Shown one piece after another: positions 8,058 to 17,131 of a DNA stretch of 64,000 bases. This DNA comes from Pedobacter polaris. Its GTDB lineage: Bacteria; Bacteroidota; Bacteroidia; Sphingobacteriales; Sphingobacteriaceae. The first letter of the stretch is position 1. The number at the start of each line of letters is the position of its first letter. Below the pieces are notes generated by a model, which ran no database searches, was not told the origin of the DNA, and saw nothing but the letters and a program-made list of their open reading frames with translations. The translations under genes were made by a program, and so were the position numbers. Location: NCBI RefSeq assembly GCF_005116505.1, contig NZ_SWBR01000001.1, positions 1 to 64,000 on the forward strand, written 5' to 3'.

Positions 8058-11000
8058 TTAATAAATGTAGGAATCCAGGTAAATCAATGCCGTGCTGGCG
8101 GTCAGTGCTACGCCCGTAAGATTATAGTTGGTCGTGCCATTTGTGTAGAACTCCTGGTAGCCGGCCGTTGACGAGACATAGCAAGTTCCCCATGAATAGC
8201 CAGGAGTGAGGGCAATGATGGTAAAGCTGAGCGTGTAGGTGCCCTGCGGTATGGTAAAGCCCGCGATCACCTGTGCCTCATTGAAGGTGTACAGCACGTT
8301 GCCACTCGCATCCTTTACCTGCAACTGGGTAATTGCACCCTGAAATGGGTAAAAGGTGGCATTGACAAAACTCACCACCACGCCTGTTGCACAGGTTCCA
8401 TTGGCATTGGCGTATGCCTGCCCGTTGGCGGTAAGGGTTGCTGTTGCCATTGCATCGGCAGCCGCCTGGCTGGTGGCAGAACCGTAGGTATTGGCCGGAA
8501 CTGTATAGCTTACCGGGGAGCCCAGCAGGCCAGAAGCGCAGTCGTTTTTGGTGAACTTGGCGGTTATTGCCGCATTGTAATAGTAGGCATTGGCCGTGCC
8601 CTGGTTGTACCTGTAGTTCTTCACGATGTCGCCATTCTGATCACGGATGTTTATCAGTCGGTTCAGCTCATCATATTCATAGTCCATCTTCAGCCCCTTT
8701 GCGTCTATGGCCGAACGGCTGCCGATCCCATCGAAATAGGTATAGCTGCCTAGCTGTGCATCTGCAGGGTATACCGCTACATCATCTATCGCATCGCCAT
8801 CGCTCAGGGTAACTGCGCCCGTGTAGGCCTGTCTCTTGTAGTGCCATTTTCCTGCAGAAAGGTAAAAGAAGGTGACCACGTAGCTCCGTGAGTTCGGGAT
8901 GGCCCAGTTCAGATAGAAGTCGCCGCTATAACATTTATCTCCCGTATTTGCTGTACCAGTGGTTGCGCTGCCATGTTCCTCGAAGTTCTCCATGTAGAAC
9001 TCGCTTGGCAGGGCATTCTTCACCTCTGCAACCGGATAGTTCTGCTGCCCAAGGCTGGTATAGCCATAGGGAAGGAAGGATGCATAGCCCCACTGGTAGG
9101 AAACCGGTGTTCCGCCAACCAGCTGCTGGCTAACCAGCCTGCCGGTTGGGTTATATGTATAGTTCGCCCTTTCCTCATATCGCGTGTCGCTCATGAGGTT
9201 GTTGTAGAGCGTGCCCGTACGCGATTCGTTGTTGAGCGCAGTGATCCCTTTGGCATCCAACATGTACCGTTTGATGGGTTTGAAATTGGCGGCAGAATAT
9301 TCGGTAAGGGAACCCGAGACCAGTAGTGAATCGCTGCCCACTTTGTTCCAGCTCTGCTGCTCTATCACTGGGCTCACGATGTTGTTGGTGGTCATGAAGG
9401 CAAGGTCGCCGTCATAGCTCTCGGGGTACTTCATCCTCGATACCATCACCTCCCCCCTTGAACCGGCAGTACTTACATGGTTAAGGTTGCGGTTGGCATC
9501 ATAGCTGTTGCTCGTCACCGTTACCAGCGAATCGCTGCCCTCGTAGCTCACCTCACGGGTACTCCTCAGGTATTTCCAGCCCAGTGCCACAAACTCATCG
9601 GTGTAGTCCCAGGTTTCGGTTGGCCCAGACCACCAGCCACCAGAGTTGTTCACCTGCATGACCTGAAAGGCCTTCATCTTCCTGAACATGGTGTCCTGTA
9701 CCTGCACGTACTCGAAGCTCTTGCTAGTGGCAGGGATAAGTACGCCACTTCCGTTCCTGCGGTACTGGGTAACCCTGCTAGGTACAGTGCCCATGCCCGC
9801 ATAGCCAAATGCCGTAAACTCATGGCGGGTAAACAGGGTGTCAGTGCCTGCAACCTGCCTCTCCAGCACCGAGGTATAATAGTGCGGCAGGCTTAGCACC
9901 GGTGCCTCGGCCACGTATGAGGTGTACACCATGTAGTTTTTATAGACCGGGGCATCCGATGGCACAACAGTTATTTCGTCGAATGGATATTGGTGATAAC
10001 CGCTCACCGGGGCCACCCCGGTGGAGAAGCCCAGTGGAGTGGTATAGTTAAACTCGCGGTAGAGTGCCGGCCCCGCCTGTGGGGTGGTGGTCATGCTGGC
10101 CACCCTTAGCCCACCCGATGGCGTGCCCTCTATAGGCCTGTTACTCACCGTATAGTAGCTCATCGAGGCGGAGACCATGGCCTCCCGCCAGTCGGCCTTC
10201 ACCTGCATGTGGTAGCTCCCGGGAGACAGGTAGGTACTTGCCGTCAGTCCGGCGTTGTCGGCCTCCTTACTGATCTTGGCACCGAAAACCAGCCCAGACG
10301 AGTTGCTCACCTCGAACTCGTTCTCCACATCCTTGGTATTCCCGTCCCACTGTTCGTTATATGGGGTACGGGAGAATATGAAGTTTACCGTTTGCCCCTC
10401 GTTTATGGTGAATGACATGTAATTGCCATTTAACGTAGAAAGCCCTCCTGATGGCCTGATGATGGTCTCACCTACACTGTGATGATCCTTTTCATAGCCC
10501 ATGCCATCAGGGGTCATATTCAACTGGTAGCTGAACGAGGTGCTGCCACCAGAGGGATAGGTTACCTTTTTCATTGCACCCTGCATGGTGCCCGATAAGC
10601 TTGGGTCACGGTTTACGCCTGTTGGGTGCAAATGGCTCGGGATCATCATGTCCCCAAAGTCACTGCCCCCCAGTGAATAGCCAAAGTGGTCCACTGCAGC
10701 ATAGATATGGGAGACACCGGAAACGCCCTCGTATTCAAAGGTGTGCGTGAGGGTATCCGTCAATAGCGGGGTTTCCAGCAAGGTTACCGGGCATTCCTTT
10801 ATGTAATCGAGCATCAGGTAGCTATTGGAACTGTAATAGCCACTGCCACCATAGCTGTGCCCCAGCTTGAAGCGCCTAACGAGCCCCGCCTTGCCGCTCA
10901 CGTCTATCTGGGCCAGTTCCTTGGCGTAGCCCCCGGCGCTCTGGTTCAGGTCAATGCGGTCTGCACCAGGGATAAATGATACGCTCACCTTCTCCGAGAC

Positions 11001-11876
11001 GATCGAGCTCAGCCTTACCGGGTTCACGTAAGTGGGATAGGAGACGCTAATCGGCGATGGGGTCCCCCCACCATACACCATGCTCAAGTCTCTCCTGAAG
11101 CTCTGGGTGGCCGATCCGTTGTTGCTGATCTTGCCCTCCGAATCGTAGGTCAGTATGATCTTCTCGGTCCCTGCAGCATTTTCCACCATGGTAAGATAAT
11201 AGGCTGAGTTGTAGCTCGATGGCAGGTTGTACGGCGCACCTGGCGAACCCTTCGGGTTCGTAGTCTCCACCTGGCCGAAATGATACCTGTTACCGTTCTC
11301 TGTAGTGATGGTAAAACCGCTAATGCCTCCCCATACCTTCAGCTTCTGGCTGGGGTAAACGTGTATCTTGCCATTATGAATGATGAACTTGCCCGAGTAG
11401 CCCGCAAAGTTGAAGCTGAACTCGTCAGGCTCAAGGTCGTACATTACCGGTGCCCACTTCAGGAAATCCTGGCTGGGAGTATTGGGGCTGTACAAGGTGG
11501 TCTGCACCGTTGTGCCGTTATAGTTCCCCGAGCCCATAGTGCCATCCACCTTGTCCCTTATCGAACGGGTGATCACCCCACCGGCCTCCAGTGTCCAGCC
11601 AAGGCCGGCCCAGCCAGAGGGCTGCGCAGGCCTAAAGCCGTCGTAGCTATAGTTGAGCGAGATGGGCAGGCTCAGCTCGTTCCCCTGCACTGTGCAGATG
11701 GGGATGGATAGCGAGGGCAGCCCCGATGACAGGTTAAGGGGCACCTCCCCCGCCTTGGCAATGCTGCCCGCGGTTGGCGAGGCGGGAATAAGGTCCGTAC
11801 GGATCATGGGGCTCTGTGCGTGCACCCCCTGGTAAAGTCCAAAAAGGACCAGTAGTAACAATAATGGTTTTCTCAT
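8058..11876 (-). CDS. Secreted DUF5977 / YD-repeat partner protein
   Basis: The 1272-residue protein has a signal peptide (MRKPLLLLLVLFGLYQG, cleavage after HAQ) and a long region rich in beta strands starting SGLPSLSIPI and SLNYSYDGF. A YD-type repeat (YEYDELNRLINI) lies near residue 1100, and a DUF5977 repeat (KFTKNDCASG, TVPANTYGSA, NGQAYANANGTC) follows near the C-terminus. It has no RHS core end and no variable toxin tail. Such proteins are commonly encoded just before a DUF6443/RHS toxin in Bacteroidota, as here, where only eight bases separate the genes. It may be a structural or delivery partner. Composition is GC-rich compared with the genome. A LytTR-type operator lies about 95 bases upstream of its start. 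Confidence 0.88.
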   Translation of the reverse strand: MRKPLLLLLVLFGLYQGVHAQSPMIRTDLIPASPTAGSIAKAGEVPLNLSSGLPSLSIPICTVQGNELSLPISLNYSYDGFRPAQPSGWAGLGWTLEAGGVITRSIRDKVDGTMGSGNYNGTTVQTTLYSPNTPSQDFLKWAPVMYDLEPDEFSFNFAGYSGKFIIHNGKIHVYPSQKLKVWGGISGFTITTENGNRYHFGQVETTNPKGSPGAPYNLPSSYNSAYYLTMVENAAGTEKIILTYDSEGKISNNGSATQSFRRDLSMVYGGGTPSPISVSYPTYVNPVRLSSIVSEKVSVSFIPGADRIDLNQSAGGYAKELAQIDVSGKAGLVRRFKLGHSYGGSGYYSSNSYLMLDYIKECPVTLLETPLLTDTLTHTFEYEGVSGVSHIYAAVDHFGYSLGGSDFGDMMIPSHLHPTGVNRDPSLSGTMQGAMKKVTYPSGGSTSFSYQLNMTPDGMGYEKDHHSVGETIIRPSGGLSTLNGNYMSFTINEGQTVNFIFSRTPYNEQWDGNTKDVENEFEVSNSSGLVFGAKISKEADNAGLTASTYLSPGSYHMQVKADWREAMVSASMSYYTVSNRPIEGTPSGGLRVASMTTTPQAGPALYREFNYTTPLGFSTGVAPVSGYHQYPFDEITVVPSDAPVYKNYMVYTSYVAEAPVLSLPHYYTSVLERQVAGTDTLFTRHEFTAFGYAGMGTVPSRVTQYRRNGSGVLIPATSKSFEYVQVQDTMFRKMKAFQVMQVNNSGGWWSGPTETWDYTDEFVALGWKYLRSTREVSYEGSDSLVTVTSNSYDANRNLNHVSTAGSRGEVMVSRMKYPESYDGDLAFMTTNNIVSPVIEQQSWNKVGSDSLLVSGSLTEYSAANFKPIKRYMLDAKGITALNNESRTGTLYNNLMSDTRYEERANYTYNPTGRLVSQQLVGGTPVSYQWGYASFLPYGYTSLGQQNYPVAEVKNALPSEFYMENFEEHGSATTGTANTGDKCYSGDFYLNWAIPNSRSYVVTFFYLSAGKWHYKRQAYTGAVTLSDGDAIDDVAVYPADAQLGSYTYFDGIGSRSAIDAKGLKMDYEYDELNRLINIRDQNGDIVKNYRYNQGTANAYYYNAAITAKFTKNDCASGLLGSPVSYTVPANTYGSATSQAAADAMATATLTANGQAYANANGTCATGVVVSFVNATFYPFQGAITQLQVKDASGNVLYTFNEAQVIAGFTIPQGTYTLSFTIIALTPGYSWGTCYVSSTAGYQEFYTNGTTNYNLTGVALTASTALIYLDSYIY

Positions 11877-11943
11877 GTGCTGAAAGCTATAATGAATTAG
11901 ATTTTCGGTCTACCTAATTTAGAAAGCGGTTTTGCCGAACAAG

Positions 11944-12013
11944 AATATTTTTGCCAACTACCATTTTCAGGTGACGAACGATATGAATCCCATGATGAAC
12001 TAGTATTTTGGGC
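11944..12013 (-). promoter_or_regulatory. LytTR-type operator and promoter, copy 1
   Basis: Read on the minus strand, half-sites GTTCATCA (11993-12000) and GTTCGTCA (11972-11979) start 21 bases apart, with GATTC between them. They are followed by GAAAATGG and TTGGCAAAAATATTCTTG, where TATTCTTG resembles the Bacteroidota -7 box. About 80 bases match the module at 21530-21606, and the core matches 13655-13735. It lies upstream of the DUF5977/RHS operon. Direct repeats two helical turns apart are the known geometry for LytTR-domain binding. Assignment to a particular regulator is inference. Confidence 0.65.
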
Positions 12014-12422
12014 TGATATTTTTTTTTGAAAACGAAGCTTTTTTAATGCTTTTTTGCTCATTTTTTAATGAATTCTGCGTAAAATTGGATTTTGAACTGA
12101 AAACTTTTGTTTAAGCTTCCGAACTTGCGTTAAATTAAAACGCAAAGAACACAGCGTTTGCACAGAGCACACTGAAGTTTATTGTTTTTGGCATATCCTT
12201 TCAATCTTGTAAATGAGTGATCTCATTGCTTTGCATATCGATAAATATGAATTTAGCTCTGCTTACAGTTATGGTGCCTTATAAAACCCGAGCAAAGTAT
12301 CTTTTGGTTTTTTAGCGCAGAACGATTTTTGTTATAGCCCTGGAAGTTATAAAAACGAATTTCGTACCTATTTGAAGATAGACAAGCAATAGGAGGTTGG
12401 CGAGCAATAGCAGAGCTTTAAC
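12014..12422. other. AT-rich intergenic stretch without a gene
   Basis: No coding frame with plausible composition is visible on either strand. It contains one degenerate copy of a dispersed repeat (CGCAAAGAACACAGCG, from 12141) that recurs elsewhere in the window. Otherwise I see nothing I can support. Confidence 0.6.
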
Positions 12423-12451
12423 AAAAAAGTTCAGCATAAACTATGCTGAAC
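12423..12451 (-). terminator. Intrinsic terminator of the tail-fibre-like gene
   Basis: A perfect ten-base stem (GTTCAGCATA / TATGCTGAAC) with a three-base loop is followed on the minus strand by six T. It lies 47 bases after the stop codon at 12498. The stem is the same as the core hairpin of the REPIN-like elements in the RHS island. Confidence 0.85.
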
Positions 12452-12497
12452 TAATATTTTAACCAATTACGATGATAGTGTTCCTATATCCTAATGA

Positions 12498-13589
12498 TTA
12501 TTTTTTACTTAGCTGATGAACTAATATTTCAAGCTTCTCCTCAACCTTTTTTAGCCGCTCACTTTCCGCTAACATCTTTTTATCTTTTTGAATGAGAATG
12601 ATGCTCAACTCTTCTATTTTTTTGAGCAATAGTTTATTCATTTCCCCAAGTTCAATTCCATTCTTCTCTACTTCGGTAGCCGATGGGATTCCCGGGAGGT
12701 GCTTATTTGCTTTAATATATTTTTCGAGTTCAGCAAGCGATGGTATTTGATAGTTATCCGCAAAAACATAGTCTGGCCAATTTGCAGTTTCCACCTTAAT
12801 TTCCCTTGATCTAATTTTGCCATTAACAGCAAGGTCGTAGGCCCCTGGGTCCTGGGTTTTGATTCCCACACTTCCTGCAAAGTAGCCTTGCTCTGCATTT
12901 AAACTTTTAATATTTAAGAGACTTTCAATTGAAGGTTCACTTCCATTAACAACATCTACACGAGGGGCATAGAAAAACTGTTTGTCATTTACGTTTGCAT
13001 CATAAAATAAGTAAGAGCGTATAGTGGTGGTGGTGGTACTAGTTGCAAATTTAAAATCTGTAACGTCAGCTACCCTGGTACCGGTAACCCCATCATAGAT
13101 ACCACCATAATGAGTAGTTGAAGCATCGCCACTTCCATGAACATAGGCCACTAACAAGTACCATTTATTCAATTCTGGCAAATCACCAGACCAAAAATAG
13201 GGATTATCTTGGCTTTGGCCATTAAGATTGGAAACATTATCTGTTCCAAAATAAGAGACGCCATCATTAGAGTTTGTTTTTTTTAGCCAGATAGCATATC
13301 GGTACATATTGGCATGGTTGATATTAAAAAAGGTATGGGTAAAGCCCCCATCGTCGTGAGCAAAGCCCTCAGGTTGTCCCTTCCAAAGTATAGCCAACTT
13401 CCCATTCGGACCTATACCCCACTCTCTGATATTTTCCGAGGACTGACCGTTTGCCGAAAACCCTCCAACCGACCCCTGTCCCACTTGCCATGCCTGCATA
13501 TCAATTAGGTTCTGGGCATTTGAAACTGAAAGATTAAAAAAACTAAATACAAAAAAGGCTAGTATGGATAGGTAAAGATTCGTTTTCAT
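12498..13589 (-). CDS. Secreted tail-fibre-like protein
   Basis: This 363-residue protein has a signal peptide (cleavage near VSNAQ). Its N-terminal half is rich in Gly, Asn and aromatic residues and looks beta-structured. The C-terminal part matches a domain common in secreted Bacteroidota proteins: VGIKTQDPGAYDLAVNGKI, then IPSLAELEKYIKANKHLPGI and PSATEVEKNGIELGEMNKL, ending in a coiled coil of about 40 residues. Such tails resemble phage tail-fibre ends and probably trimerise. The gene stands alone with its own terminator. It shares the LytTR-type operator with the RHS and pseudopilin operons, so it may be a co-regulated surface or adhesin component. The ligand is unknown. Confidence 0.8.
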   Translation of the reverse strand: MKTNLYLSILAFFVFSFFNLSVSNAQNLIDMQAWQVGQGSVGGFSANGQSSENIREWGIGPNGKLAILWKGQPEGFAHDDGGFTHTFFNINHANMYRYAIWLKKTNSNDGVSYFGTDNVSNLNGQSQDNPYFWSGDLPELNKWYLLVAYVHGSGDASTTHYGGIYDGVTGTRVADVTDFKFATSTTTTTIRSYLFYDANVNDKQFFYAPRVDVVNGSEPSIESLLNIKSLNAEQGYFAGSVGIKTQDPGAYDLAVNGKIRSREIKVETANWPDYVFADNYQIPSLAELEKYIKANKHLPGIPSATEVEKNGIELGEMNKLLLKKIEELSIILIQKDKKMLAESERLKKVEEKLEILVHQLSKK

Positions 13590-13654
13590 GTTATTTCAAA
13601 ATTGAAAGATTTAATTTATTGGAAACCAAGCTAGCGCTTAACCACATTCATAAT

Positions 13655-13735
13655 GAAATATTTTTGCAAACAGCATGAATCTGGTGACGAACTATAGGAA
13701 TCCCATGACGAACTATCATTTTAGGATGATTTTCA
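13655..13735 (-). promoter_or_regulatory. LytTR-type operator and promoter, copy 2
   Basis: On the minus strand a perfect eleven-base direct repeat, ATAGTTCGTCA, occurs at 13706-13716 and 13685-13695, giving a period of 21 bases. GATTC lies in the spacer, as in the copies at 11944 and 21530. TTTGCAAAAATATTTC follows at the promoter position. The start codon of the tail-fibre-like gene lies about 95 bases downstream, the same distance as in copy 1. Confidence 0.68.
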
Positions 13736-13899
13736 ATTTAAAAAAATGGGAAATTATCGAAGAATTATTGGTGTTTTTTGGTAGATTCTGCGTGAAATTG
13801 AAAATGTTGGCTTGCTGGTTAAAATTCATACCTCCCAATCTGTCACAAGATAAAAACCTAACCACTGTTTTTGTTGTAATCCTGATGTGTGCCGATTTT

Positions 13900-15064
13900 A
13901 CATCGGTAGCCTGTCGAAGGACATCGGTTTCAATTCCTCCCCAACCATCCCGATGAATCGGGATAAACTCTCCAGAGGGGGACATGCAGGGTGTGGATAG
14001 CGTTTGCGTAGCTAAGGAATATTTATCACTTGCAGGTAGGCATCCAATTTCCCCCGCTGGCGGGGGAATCAAAGGGGGTGGAGTCTTAAAAAAAACCTTT
14101 AATAAACTGTGATTCGGCTCATAGATTCCTCCGAAGTCGGAATGACAAATCTACCCTCCCGATGAATCGGTTAAATTCTCCAAAGGGGGACATATAGGGT
14201 GCACATAGCGTAGGTAAAAACACTATCGCCTATAACAATTCGAAGTGTTGTCATCCTGAGCCTGTCGAAGGATAATAATAATCTCAAACCTCACCTCAAC
14301 AGAGGGCAACACGAAAGGTATATTTGGGCGTTCGGGCGTGCTGTCTGCAGTATCTTTTGACACTTGTACCAATCTTCAAATTTATCGATGCCAAAAGGAT
14401 GCCGCTGCCATCACTAACGCAACCATCCCAGAACAAGACACTCCTTTATATCTAGACATTTTCAGCACCATTCCTTCGGTACTTCTTCGGTTGCTGTTCG
14501 GTTGCGCTTCGTCGTTTGTTCGGGTGGGCTTCGGTCGGGCTTCGTCTCTGCGTCGTGAAGTAGTCGTACCACAGTCATGAAGTAGTCGTGACTGCTTCGG
14601 TTCAAAGACGAAGAAAGGACGAAGGATGGTCGACCACAATAATACGCTATTAGGATGCTGTTAGTATTCAGTCAAAACCCAAAGGCGAAAGAAACCCGAT
14701 AAGCGATCGAAGCCAGGTTAAACCTCCTCCAGCCCTCCCGACGGGTCGGGATAAACTTTCCAGAGGATGACATGCAGGATGCAGATAGGAAAGGTGCAAG
14801 AGCAAAGGCAATGCTATATCGCTGTAGGATAGGCGCCCAGTGTCCCCCGCTGGCGGGGGAATCAAAGGGGGTGGAAGCTTAAAAACAGTAGATGTAAATC
14901 CTCCCCCTACCCCCTCTAGAGGGGGACATGCAGGGTGTAGACAGCACGGAGCTTAACCTGATGGATTGTAAAATATTTAATTCCTCCCCCCGCCCCCCCG
15001 ATAAATCGGGATAAACTCTCCAGAGGGGACATTGCAACATGCAGATAGCGAGGTGGGTTAGCAT
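13900..15064. repeat. Repeat-dense intergenic region
   Basis: This stretch carries no credible gene. At least four copies of a unit built on CTCTCCAGAGGGGGACATG, AGGGTG and ATAGC occur near 13960-14000, 14155-14205, 14725-14790, 14900-14955 and 14980-15050, often preceded by CCCGATGAATCGGGATAAA. A second unit, CCCCCGCTGGCGGGGGAATC followed by AAAGGGGGTGG, occurs near 14050 and 14842. A third, CCTGAGCCTGTCGAAGGAT, occurs near 14250, with a partial match near 13910. All are palindromic REP-like sequences with irregular spacing, typical of intergenic REP clusters. Confidence 0.75.
14326..14420. repeat. Degenerate dispersed repeat
   Basis: The stretch begins GGGCGTTCGGGCGTG, continues CTGTCTGCAGTATCTTTT, and ends AAAAGGATGCCGCTGCCATC with ACTAACGC. 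The outer parts look like a widespread Bacteroidota intergenic repeat whose ends carry a TATCTTTT / AAAAGGAT pair. Identification rests on memory of similar sequences and should be treated as tentative. It is followed by a run of CTTCGG-like motifs to about 14610 that encodes nothing I can support. Confidence 0.35.
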
Positions 15065-15169
15065 AGTTGATTGTAATAATTAATCCCCAAATCTATGCGC
15101 TTAGATTTTATCATGAACATCTGGACCTAACCCAACTTTAGTCTTTCAGCTTTGGTCTTTCAGCTCTAA

Positions 15170-16309
15170 TTAAAAACTATTACTCATTTGGAACATCGGC
15201 AAATACATCGCAATCAAAATTACCCCTACTGCTAAACCTAAAAAGATAATGATCAATGGCTCTAGTAAACCACTAATGGCATTGGTCTTGTATTCTACCT
15301 CTTCTGTGTACTGGGTAGATAGCTGTTCAAAAAAATATTCAAGTTTATTTACCTCTTCGGCAATCTTAATCATCTGGATGAACTTTTTGGGGTAAAAATC
15401 ATCCTTAGCTAATGTTGCCGATAAACTGCTACCCAATAAAATGTCCTTCTCCGCCTTAATCAACGATTGTTCAATAGGATAAAAAGTAATCATTTGTTTA
15501 ACCATCCCTAAAGCCTGGAGCAAAGGCGTATTGGTACCTGTTAACAGCCGCATGGTATTGGCAAAACGAGCCAGATAAATTTTTTTGAGTATTTCACCTA
15601 CAATTGGTATGCGCAGTAAGGTCAATGCAGCATATTTCTTAAACCAAGTTTTTTTTCTATTGAGGAGGTAAAATGCTATCAGGGAAATGATGATAAGTAA
15701 GAGTAAAAAAATATACTTATCAAACCAATCTGAAAAGCTAACAATTAAAGAGGTAATGTAAGGTAGCTTGCCCCCAAAACGCTTAAAAACATCGGCAAAC
15801 ATAGGTACTACAAACTTGATCATAAAAAATATGGCAGCAAAGGAAGTGCTCAATACCAATAAGGGATAAGTGATAGCCCCGATTATTTTTCTTCTTTGCG
15901 TAATCTTGCTCTTAAAATATTTGGCCAATTCATTTAACACCTCTCCCAGCCGCCCTGTTTCCTCTCCAATGCGGATGCTATAAAATTCATAGCTACTGAA
16001 TTTTTTGTTGTGTTGTAAAGTTTCTGACAAGGATTTTCCAGCAATCACTTCTTTTTGTATGTCTGCAAATAGTGTAAGGTCTTTTTCATGGGTAAAAGAA
16101 CTTGCCGTTAAATCTAAAGCAGTTTTAATATCGATTCCAGAATTGATCAACGTACTTAGTTCATTGTAAAATGCCTCTTTCTTTTTATCGGCCAATTGCC
16201 CATCACCAAAAGAAATGTCTTTGCTCATAAAAGCAAAAACGTTAGCCGCACCAGCTATCTCTGTTGCTTTCTTTTTCTGTTTATAGTTCGAAATATCTAT
16301 AGATGGCAT
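15170..16309 (-). CDS. GspF/PilC-type inner-membrane platform protein
   Basis: This 379-residue protein has the two repeated T2SS-F domains of the GspF/PilC/TadC family. The first contains FYNELSTLINSGIDIKTALD and IRIGEETGRLGEVLNELA; the second contains RFANTMRLLTGTNTPLLQAL and IKIAEEVNKLEYFFEQL. About three membrane segments are visible (near residues 150-175, 200-220 and 350-375). It would form the platform that couples an assembly ATPase to pseudopilus growth. It is the last gene of the operon, two bases after the GspJ-like gene. No GspE ATPase is encoded nearby, so that partner must come from elsewhere. Confidence 0.9.
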   Translation of the reverse strand: MPSIDISNYKQKKKATEIAGAANVFAFMSKDISFGDGQLADKKKEAFYNELSTLINSGIDIKTALDLTASSFTHEKDLTLFADIQKEVIAGKSLSETLQHNKKFSSYEFYSIRIGEETGRLGEVLNELAKYFKSKITQRRKIIGAITYPLLVLSTSFAAIFFMIKFVVPMFADVFKRFGGKLPYITSLIVSFSDWFDKYIFLLLLIIISLIAFYLLNRKKTWFKKYAALTLLRIPIVGEILKKIYLARFANTMRLLTGTNTPLLQALGMVKQMITFYPIEQSLIKAEKDILLGSSLSATLAKDDFYPKKFIQMIKIAEEVNKLEYFFEQLSTQYTEEVEYKTNAISGLLEPLIIIFLGLAVGVILIAMYLPMFQMSNSF

Positions 16310-16311
16310 AA

Positions 16312-16782
16312 TTATTTAAATAAAGCTGCGGCACTGTAATACTTGTTAACTTGGATGGATACTGTATGGTCTTTTGTTAATACCAATTTGAAACTAATTT
16401 GATCTATGGTGTCTGCGGCTACAATCTCTTGGCTTTCAAAAAAGCGCTGCAGTTCTACTGCTTGGAGTTTAAAGGTATCGGTATGTACTTCACTTAACCG
16501 GCGGAGTATATGTTGATCGGTAAATGAGTAAATGATAATCGAGCTATCTTGTAAAAATTCAAAACCTTCATCCGTTTTAAGCATATAATTGCTCTTTTCG
16601 GAGTCTCTATCTAAGGTATGTCTTAGTGCTAAAACTTCATCTGCCAATGCATTTTTATCCTGAAACGATTTAAAATAACTGGTGATGATGCCATAAGCCG
16701 AGTAACAAATGGTAATGGTTAAAGCAGAGAGCAACATGGCTACCGTAACCTCCATTAAGGTATATGCGCTAATTTTCTGCAT
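16312..16782 (-). CDS. GspJ/PilW-like minor pseudopilin
   Basis: The 156-residue protein begins with a type IV prepilin signature: KISA, then YTLMEVTVAML, where cleavage before Tyr would leave Glu at position +5. The residue before the cleavage site is Ala rather than the usual Gly. A single N-terminal hydrophobic helix is followed by a globular domain of about 120 residues. It probably caps or initiates the pseudopilus. It overlaps the preceding pseudopilin gene by 14 bases. Assignment to J rather than another minor pseudopilin rests on size and gene order. Confidence 0.8.
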   Translation of the reverse strand: MQKISAYTLMEVTVAMLLSALTITICYSAYGIITSYFKSFQDKNALADEVLALRHTLDRDSEKSNYMLKTDEGFEFLQDSSIIIYSFTDQHILRRLSEVHTDTFKLQAVELQRFFESQEIVAADTIDQISFKLVLTKDHTVSIQVNKYYSAAALFK

Positions 16783-17131
16783 GTGGTTTTACCTTAAATA
16801 ATGTATTTACAGTACCAATTAATTTACCTTGTTGCGTAGCTTTAATCTCTAAGCTTGCCATATTTTTAACATCACTTTCTTTTTCAACCAATTCATAATT
16901 TACGCTATCAATCTGCACTTGGCCATTTGCTACATAACCTAACTCTTCTACTTTTTTGCTCAGCACATTTAATTGGTTCTGGGCCTTGATATTTCTAAAA
17001 GAAACACCGGTATTTAACACATTTGCAAAAACTTTCATCGCAATTACAAATACAACCATGATAATTACCATGGCGATAACAACCTCTATTACAGTTGAAC
17101 CGGCTATTTTCTTTTTAATCAATCTAGCCAT
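16769..17131 (-). CDS. GspI/PilV-like minor pseudopilin
   Basis: The 120-residue protein carries a clear prepilin cleavage motif, KIAG followed by STVIEVVIAMVI, giving Glu at +5 and a hydrophobic helix to about residue 30. The rest is a small globular domain. It overlaps the GspK-like gene by 13 bases and the next pseudopilin by 14, so the three are almost certainly co-translated. Small size and order K-I-J fit a minor pseudopilin tip complex. A prepilin peptidase is needed but not encoded in this window. Confidence 0.82.
   Translation of the reverse strand: MARLIKKKIAGSTVIEVVIAMVIIMVVFVIAMKVFANVLNTGVSFRNIKAQNQLNVLSKKVEELGYVANGQVQIDSVNYELVEKESDVKNMASLEIKATQQGKLIGTVNTLFKVKPHAEN

Noticed and set aside
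5502..11711. Long plus-strand reading frames opposite the RHS genes
   Set aside because: They arise from the GC-rich RHS repeats read in antisense, have no recognisable domains, and the minus-strand genes have signal peptides and family motifs.
1..12000. Prophage or integrative element
   Set aside because: Despite toxins and fibre-like proteins, there is no integrase, transposase, tail, capsid or tRNA attachment site in the window.
14338..14640. Reading frames on both strands in the CTTCGG-rich stretch
   Set aside because: Low-complexity repeats produce open frames by chance; there is no start context, domain or coding-like composition.
13900..15064. Possible CRISPR array
   Set aside because: The repeats differ in length and spacing, are palindromic REP types, and no cas gene is present.
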